Shown here piece after piece: positions 59,626 through 64,000 of a stretch of 64,000 nt of DNA. The stretch comes from Spirosoma pollinicola (GTDB lineage Bacteria; Bacteroidota; Bacteroidia; Cytophagales; Spirosomataceae), in contig NZ_CP025096.1 in the NCBI RefSeq assembly GCF_002831565.1, positions 2,333,027 through 2,397,026 of the forward strand, read 5' to 3'. Made by a program: the position numbers and the translations under genes. The notes under the pieces are model-generated. The model was given only the letters and a program-made list of their open reading frames with translations, made no database searches and had not been told where the DNA came from. Position 1 is the stretch's first letter; every line of letters begins with the position of its first letter.

Positions 59626-59885
59626 GGTAGCACTTGAGTAGCACTAGAAAAAATCTATAATAATATAGATAAATTAAGTATCTGAAAAATTGGTGGGTGT
59701 AACAGGGATTGAACCTGTGACCTCTTCCATGTCAATTGGCGTAATTCATACGTACCGGTTTTAACCGTGATGTATCACGATTAATAGATCATTGATTTAT
59801 ATCGAAATAATACGAGCGATTATTAATCGCCATGTACTAAGTTGTACCCACAAAGTAGCAGTCTGGTAGCACTGTACAGTAGCAA
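59626..59885. promoter_or_regulatory. Integrase arm-type repeats around an attachment core
   Basis: Five direct copies of RGTAGCA occur: 59626-59633, 59637-59644 (left of the tRNA fragment) and 59854-59861, 59865-59872, 59878-59885 (right). Spacing is 11, 11 and 13 bases, about one helical turn. Palindromes CGGTTTTAACCG (59756-59767) and CGTGATGTATCACG (59766-59779) lie between. This is the layout of a tyrosine-integrase attachment site. Confidence 0.6.
59691..59735 (-). tRNA. 3' fragment of tRNA-Val(GAC), attachment core
   Basis: On the minus strand the sequence gives the anticodon loop TTGACAT (GAC, valine), the 3' anticodon strand GGAAG, the variable loop AGGTC, the T arm ACAGG-TTCAATC-CCTGT, the acceptor strand TACACCC and ACCA. 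The 5' half of the tRNA is absent to the right. Such 3' fragments are the attachment-site copies left by elements that integrate in tRNA genes. By geometry, an element extends to the right from here toward an intact tRNA outside the window. Confidence 0.85.
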
Positions 59886-59936
59886 TTACACTGATTTAAA
59901 ACCGGTTTGGCGCGTTTAACATCACGCCAGTCATAC

Positions 59937-60839
59937 CTATTTCCAACGATCATAAACCAGTTTGGCGACTTGGGCGATGACAGCCTCGCGCTCTTTCGTC
60001 GACGCTGCCGAGTCTTTAATGAACACAGCGAGTGCAATGTGTTTATGTTCGTCGACTGTAATCAGGCCAATGTCGTTGGTCGCAGCTGTCACACCATTAG
60101 TGGTTTGCGAGGTACCCGTTTTGTGAGCGACCTTGACGCCTTGAGGGAGTTGACCTTTTAGACGGTTCAGCCCCGTTTCAGTTTCTGTCATTAACCGTAG
60201 CAAATAAGACCGGCTGGAAGCCGACAGACCAACCCCTTGTTGGAGCAGGCCTAACAACTTGACCGCTTCGACTGGCTTGGCCCAGTTACGGTACTGGCTG
60301 GTCGCATCAAGACCCAGCGTTCTCTCGGTATCTGCTACTTTGATATCCCGAACCCCTATGCTGTTCAGATAGGACATAACGACCGCTGGTCCGCCGGCCT
60401 GTGCCATCACGATATCACTGGCAGAACCGTCACTTTCAGAGACAGCATACCGCAGCAGTTCACTGATGGATATTACGGTTCCGTCTTGATACTCGTCCCG
60501 GATTGGACTGTGTTGTGGCTTAGCGATGTAATTGACTTTTTCAACATTGACTCGCTGGTCGAACTTCAGACGTCCCTCATCAACCTGATTCAGGACTGCC
60601 ATGGCGATAGGTAGTTTATAGACGCTTTGCATGGGAAACTCGGCATTACCCTGCCATTGCACAACTTCACCAGTTTCAACGACGCTAGCCGCCACACCGA
60701 CTCTGCCAGGTATGGATTTAGCAATGGTTGCAATCTGTTTTTGCAGGTCACCACCTATAGCAACAGACTGAGATGATGCAGGGCTTTGGTTAACCAGCAT
60801 AAATATTACTCCGGATATAATGGTACTGAGACGTGTCAT
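59937..60839 (-). CDS. Class A beta-lactamase, 300 aa
   Basis: After a signal peptide (MTRLSTIISGVIFMLV...) the active-site motifs are complete: S72-V-Y-K75 (Ambler S70-x-x-K73), S136-D-G138 (SDN loop with Gly in place of Asn), E172 in DTERTLG (E166), and K240-T-G-T243. The QYRNWAKP segment after the omega loop matches the A2-type group of Bacteroidota (PER, VEB, CfxA). It should hydrolyse penicillins or cephalosporins. The start at 60839 is set by the signal peptide. It lies just inside the tRNA-Val attachment site. Confidence 0.93.
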   Translation of the reverse strand: MTRLSTIISGVIFMLVNQSPASSQSVAIGGDLQKQIATIAKSIPGRVGVAASVVETGEVVQWQGNAEFPMQSVYKLPIAMAVLNQVDEGRLKFDQRVNVEKVNYIAKPQHSPIRDEYQDGTVISISELLRYAVSESDGSASDIVMAQAGGPAVVMSYLNSIGVRDIKVADTERTLGLDATSQYRNWAKPVEAVKLLGLLQQGVGLSASSRSYLLRLMTETETGLNRLKGQLPQGVKVAHKTGTSQTTNGVTAATNDIGLITVDEHKHIALAVFIKDSAASTKEREAVIAQVAKLVYDRWK

Positions 60840-61014
60840 TGTTAGATCATTTCCTTTTGCAGTAGTGCTTATGCCTCGTTCTTTACAATCAATCGTATCT
60901 GAGCGATTAGCACACAATTGGCTAGCGAACATCATACTTTTTTTTGAAGCCCGAATAAGCTATTATTTATTCACCATTCAATTTATTAAGTTTAATTTCT
61001 GGACATCACACCAT

Positions 61015-62223
61015 ATGAAAACTATTGGCCCACTGCATCTGGAAGACTTGGAACCGCATCGCTTTGAAGATCTGGTTCGTCAACTTCTTTATGATTTTCG
61101 GACTTGGGCCCAAATTGAGGCTATCGGTAGATCTGGCTCAGATCATGGCTTCGATGTTCGGGCACAGGAAGTAACCACCCTAGACTTTGAACAAGTAGAC
61201 AACCTCGATGACGAACCAGAGCAACCTGACCTGCAAGCTGCTGAAACCGGTCGAAACTGGGTTGTTCAGTGCAAACGGGAAAAGAGCATTACTCCCAAAA
61301 AGCTTGCCACGTATATGGATGAGCTTCCAGACGCTCAAGAGCATGAACTTTACGGTGTGGTCTTCGTTGCAGCCTGTGATTTCTCATTTGCAGCAAGAGA
61401 TGTGTTTCGGCGCGCTGCACAAGAAAAAGGGTTTTCAGAAGCCCACTTGTGGGGCAAAGGTGAACTGGAAGACATGCTCTTTCAGCCGAAGAACGATTAT
61501 CTGCTTTTTGCCTATTTCGGCATTTCTTTGCAAATCAAGAAGCGGAGTATCGCAACGTCAGTCAGGGCCAGACTGGCAACTAAACGAAAGGTCATCAGAA
61601 TTCTGGAGAAAAACCATGTAGGTCGATACATATTGATCAGAGATGCAAGTGATGATCGGTATCCTTATGGAGGCGGAAGCCGAGAACAACCGATAAGAGG
61701 CCGCTGGCGTTTTGCGCAATATGAGCAAGCTATTGCGCAGGGAGTGTGGGTTAAGCTTGCCGAGAAGTTTGCCTATCTAGCTGATGATCGAGTGTCATGG
61801 GATTACATGGATAGCCTGAATATGAGTGTTCCTTCATCTCATGAAGACTATTGGACACCTGACACAGACGATCTTGATTCTTCTAAGCCGTCGCAGTTCG
61901 ATTACTGGGAAGTGTGGAATGCACTACCTGACAACAACAAAGCTAATTATAAAGAATATGGTATAATACCCTACGAGAATATCATCGACATTGATGAAGC
62001 TGGTGATCAATACTTTGAGGGACCTCATCTTTATCTCATGCCATACGATGGTGCCAAAGGTCCTTTCAAAGATGGTAAACGACTTCGGGTTGAATTAGAT
62101 CAGAGTTGGGATAACGTCAACATATATGCCAAATTAGAACATCGAATAACGTGGTTCAAGAATATTAAAGAGCTAGCCGAGAAGATTCTTCTTGAGCGGC
62201 AAGAAGAACGTCCGCAAAATTAA
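61015..62223 (+). CDS. Mrr-type restriction endonuclease-like protein, 402 aa
   Basis: The N-terminal 170 residues are an Mrr-cat PD-(D/E)xK nuclease: FEDLVRQLL (Glu19), GSDHGFDVRA (Asp47) and NWVVQCKREK (Gln85-x-Lys87), then VVFVAACDFSFAARD. The C-terminal 220 residues form a domain I do not recognise, with many aromatic and acidic residues (DYWTPDTDD, FDYWEVWNALPDN). I start at 61015 (MKTIGPLHLEDLEPHRFEDL). The helicase begins 205 bases later on the same strand. It is divergent from the beta-lactamase. Confidence 0.85.
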   Translation: MKTIGPLHLEDLEPHRFEDLVRQLLYDFRTWAQIEAIGRSGSDHGFDVRAQEVTTLDFEQVDNLDDEPEQPDLQAAETGRNWVVQCKREKSITPKKLATYMDELPDAQEHELYGVVFVAACDFSFAARDVFRRAAQEKGFSEAHLWGKGELEDMLFQPKNDYLLFAYFGISLQIKKRSIATSVRARLATKRKVIRILEKNHVGRYILIRDASDDRYPYGGGSREQPIRGRWRFAQYEQAIAQGVWVKLAEKFAYLADDRVSWDYMDSLNMSVPSSHEDYWTPDTDDLDSSKPSQFDYWEVWNALPDNNKANYKEYGIIPYENIIDIDEAGDQYFEGPHLYLMPYDGAKGPFKDGKRLRVELDQSWDNVNIYAKLEHRITWFKNIKELAEKILLERQEERPQN

Positions 62224-62428
62224 TCATACAAGAAAGATATTTTCCGTTTGATAGCTTGGCATCAATAGCGCAAATACACCTTTTGTATTTTTATGTACTG
62301 ATATACCCGCATTAGATAAAGAAGTTCTGTCGCTAGTTCAATAAGAAAAAGCGATTAGCACATTTACAAATAGATATAAATCAGATATTTATTTCATATA
62401 TTGTACCAACCACACCATAGAATAAGTC

Positions 62429-64000
62429 ATGAGTTATTTTGAAGAGAACTACGCAAATATTAGACTTGCTGTAGATAAAAGCACAGAAGAAACAAAAGGG
62501 CTTCGTAGAGCTCAACTCGGAGCGATTCACGCAATTGCTTCACATTTCACCTTACGTAACGACCCCGCCCTTGTTGTCATGCCAACCGGCTCAGGAAAGA
62601 CAGCAGTTCTAATGATTTCGGCTTATATGTTACAGGCAAAGCGTGTCCTATGTGTAACACCCAGTAGACTCGTTAGAAATGACATTGCTCTTGGATTTCG
62701 TAATTTGACTACACTTATAAAGCTAAATGTCGTTGCGGAAACTATAGATCGACCTAATGTTCATGAACAGACGGACAAAATCTCATCTTTCGAAACTTGG
62801 GAAGATCTAAGAGCATACGACGTAGTTGTAGCAAGTCCATCAAGCATCAGTCCAGCTATAGATGGCATTCCTTCCCCACCTGATGATTTATTTGATCTTA
62901 TTTTAGTTGATGAGGCTCATCACAGTCCAGCACGAACTTGGGATGAATTATTCAACGCCTTTCCAAATGCTAAACGTATACTCGTCACGGCTACTCCGTT
63001 CCGACAAGATAGACGTGAAATCAAGGGAAAGTTTGTATACGTTTATCCATTGAAGGAAGCTTATAAAGATGAGATCTTTGGCCGAATACAATTCGTGCCG
63101 GTTGACGCAGTGGGTGAGAACGGAGACGTTGCTATTGCTAAAAGAGCAGAGGAAGTTTTTAATTTAGATCGAGCTTCCGGTCTACATCATGCCCTCATGG
63201 TACGGACTGACTCTCGTAAAAGAGCAGATGCACTTAAGACAATATACGCAGATCATACAACTCTAAATCTTCGAACAATTCACAGTGATCATTCTTATAG
63301 TTTTATACAAGCAACTATTAGGTTACTCCGTGAAGGTGCTTTAGATGGTGTCATCTGTGTTAATATGATGGGCGAAGGTTTTGATTTCCCAAACCTAAAA
63401 ATTGCAGCTGTCCATTCTCCCCATAGATCACTTGCAGTCACACTTCAGTTCATCGGTCGCTTTGCTCGTACAAATGCTGGCAACATAGATGTAGCAAAGT
63501 TTATAGCTATCCCTGCGGAAATCGAAATTGAGAGCACTAAGCTCTATAATCAAGATGCTATTTGGCAAGAAATGATTATTGATTTGTCGCGCAGTCGCAT
63601 TGATGAAGAAGTCTTCGTGCAAGAAAGCATTCAGAACCTCCAAACACGTGAGCATGTTGCCTCAGATACATCTGACGTTTCAATTTACACTCTGAAACCT
63701 TATGTACATGTCAAAATATATAAAATAAAAGGAGATGTAGATTTAAGTAGAAAAATAAATCTCCCTACTAATTTTGAGATTGTGAATGCATGGGACGATA
63801 ATGATTCGAACGTAACGGTCTTAATCGCAAAAGAAACAAGTCGCCCTAAATGGACTACCAGCGATAAATTCTTAAGTTCGGCTTATCAATTATTTGTATT
63901 TTACTATGATACTGAAAGTCAGCTTCTATTTATTAATTCCACTCTCAAGCAAGTTGAAATATACGAAGATCTAGCCCAGTCGTTTACAGATCAAACTCCT
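62429..64000 (+). CDS. DEAD/DEAH-box helicase, partial (runs off the window end)
   Basis: A superfamily 2 helicase frame stays open from ATG at 62429 to the window end (524 codons). Walker A is MPTGSGKT at residues 51-58, motif II VDEAHH near 160, motif III TATPFR near 187, then a second RecA-like domain with MGEGFDFP and motif VI QFIGRFART near 339. The C-terminal part beyond residue 380 has no domain that I recognise. It follows the Mrr-type nuclease in the same direction and is probably its partner in DNA restriction or another defence reaction. The end is outside the window. Confidence 0.9.
   Translation, partial: MSYFEENYANIRLAVDKSTEETKGLRRAQLGAIHAIASHFTLRNDPALVVMPTGSGKTAVLMISAYMLQAKRVLCVTPSRLVRNDIALGFRNLTTLIKLNVVAETIDRPNVHEQTDKISSFETWEDLRAYDVVVASPSSISPAIDGIPSPPDDLFDLILVDEAHHSPARTWDELFNAFPNAKRILVTATPFRQDRREIKGKFVYVYPLKEAYKDEIFGRIQFVPVDAVGENGDVAIAKRAEEVFNLDRASGLHHALMVRTDSRKRADALKTIYADHTTLNLRTIHSDHSYSFIQATIRLLREGALDGVICVNMMGEGFDFPNLKIAAVHSPHRSLAVTLQFIGRFARTNAGNIDVAKFIAIPAEIEIESTKLYNQDAIWQEMIIDLSRSRIDEEVFVQESIQNLQTREHVASDTSDVSIYTLKPYVHVKIYKIKGDVDLSRKINLPTNFEIVNAWDDNDSNVTVLIAKETSRPKWTTSDKFLSSAYQLFVFYYDTESQLLFINSTLKQVEIYEDLAQSFTDQTP

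Noticed and set aside
59691..59779. A complete tRNA-Val gene
   Set aside because: Only the 3' half is present. The sequence to the right cannot form the D arm, the 5' anticodon strand or the 5' acceptor strand.
1..64000. CRISPR array
   Set aside because: I looked for regularly spaced direct repeats with unique spacers. Only the short arm-type repeats at 59626-59885 and the 17-bp pair at 26-123 were found, and neither is an array.

Overview
The window looks like the chromosome of a Spirosoma-like member of the Bacteroidota (order Cytophagales). The evidence is gene content: FtsX/MacB permeases of the large Bacteroidota type, DUF4369/TlpA thiol-disulfide proteins, PorT-like barrels, DinB lipoproteins, a multi-PAS histidine kinase starting with the usual Cytophagales N-terminus, and few clear Shine-Dalgarno sites. 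This assignment is an inference; no rRNA or complete tRNA is present to confirm it.

Layout. 1-9.4 kb: a cold-shock protein, several small unknown genes (three upstream regions share one 24-bp motif), a serine recombinase, a DksA/TraR zinc-finger protein and a four-PAS histidine kinase. 9.7-37.8 kb: ordinary but patchy chromosome, with two ABC permeases (one frameshifted), a RES/Xre toxin-antitoxin module between two small IS-derived elements, a MarR/VOC divergent pair, two beta-lactamase-fold serine hydrolases, an SDR lacking its catalytic residues beside an AraC regulator, RidA, GNAT, a TonB-domain protein and several thioredoxin-fold proteins, one of them a clear pseudogene. This stretch holds about 15 copies of a degenerate intergenic repeat (TCTCA...TGAGACG), all in one orientation; I see none beyond 34.2 kb. 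38.2-40.3 kb: a TlpA-type reductase and an unknown secreted protein.

40.4-45.0 kb is an insertion-sequence pile-up: an IS3 element is split by a complete IS110 element, its 3' end is cut by a second IS110-like 5' fragment, and that fragment is cut by an ISKra4-like element with perfect 21-bp ends. The ISKra4-like element also abuts the last 40 codons of a tyrosine recombinase. Both IS110 sequences have a structured non-coding leader, where bridge RNAs are known to be encoded.

45.0-59.4 kb is a mobile genetic element: unknown AT-rich cargo, a coupling-protein-like ATPase followed by a membrane protein, a MobF relaxase-helicase, a large imperfect inverted repeat that could be oriT, cargo genes (YpeA-like acetyltransferase, AbiC-like protein), and a minus-strand row ardC - radC-like - primase - excisionase. 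No type IV secretion genes or intact integrase are present, so it is mobilizable at best within this window.

59.6-59.9 kb is an attachment site: the 3' 45 nt of a tRNA-Val(GAC), flanked on both sides by GTAGCA direct repeats resembling integrase arm sites. Beyond it lie a class A beta-lactamase, an Mrr-type nuclease and a DEAD/DEAH helicase that runs off the window end. The nuclease and helicase form a candidate two-gene defence module that I cannot assign to a named system.
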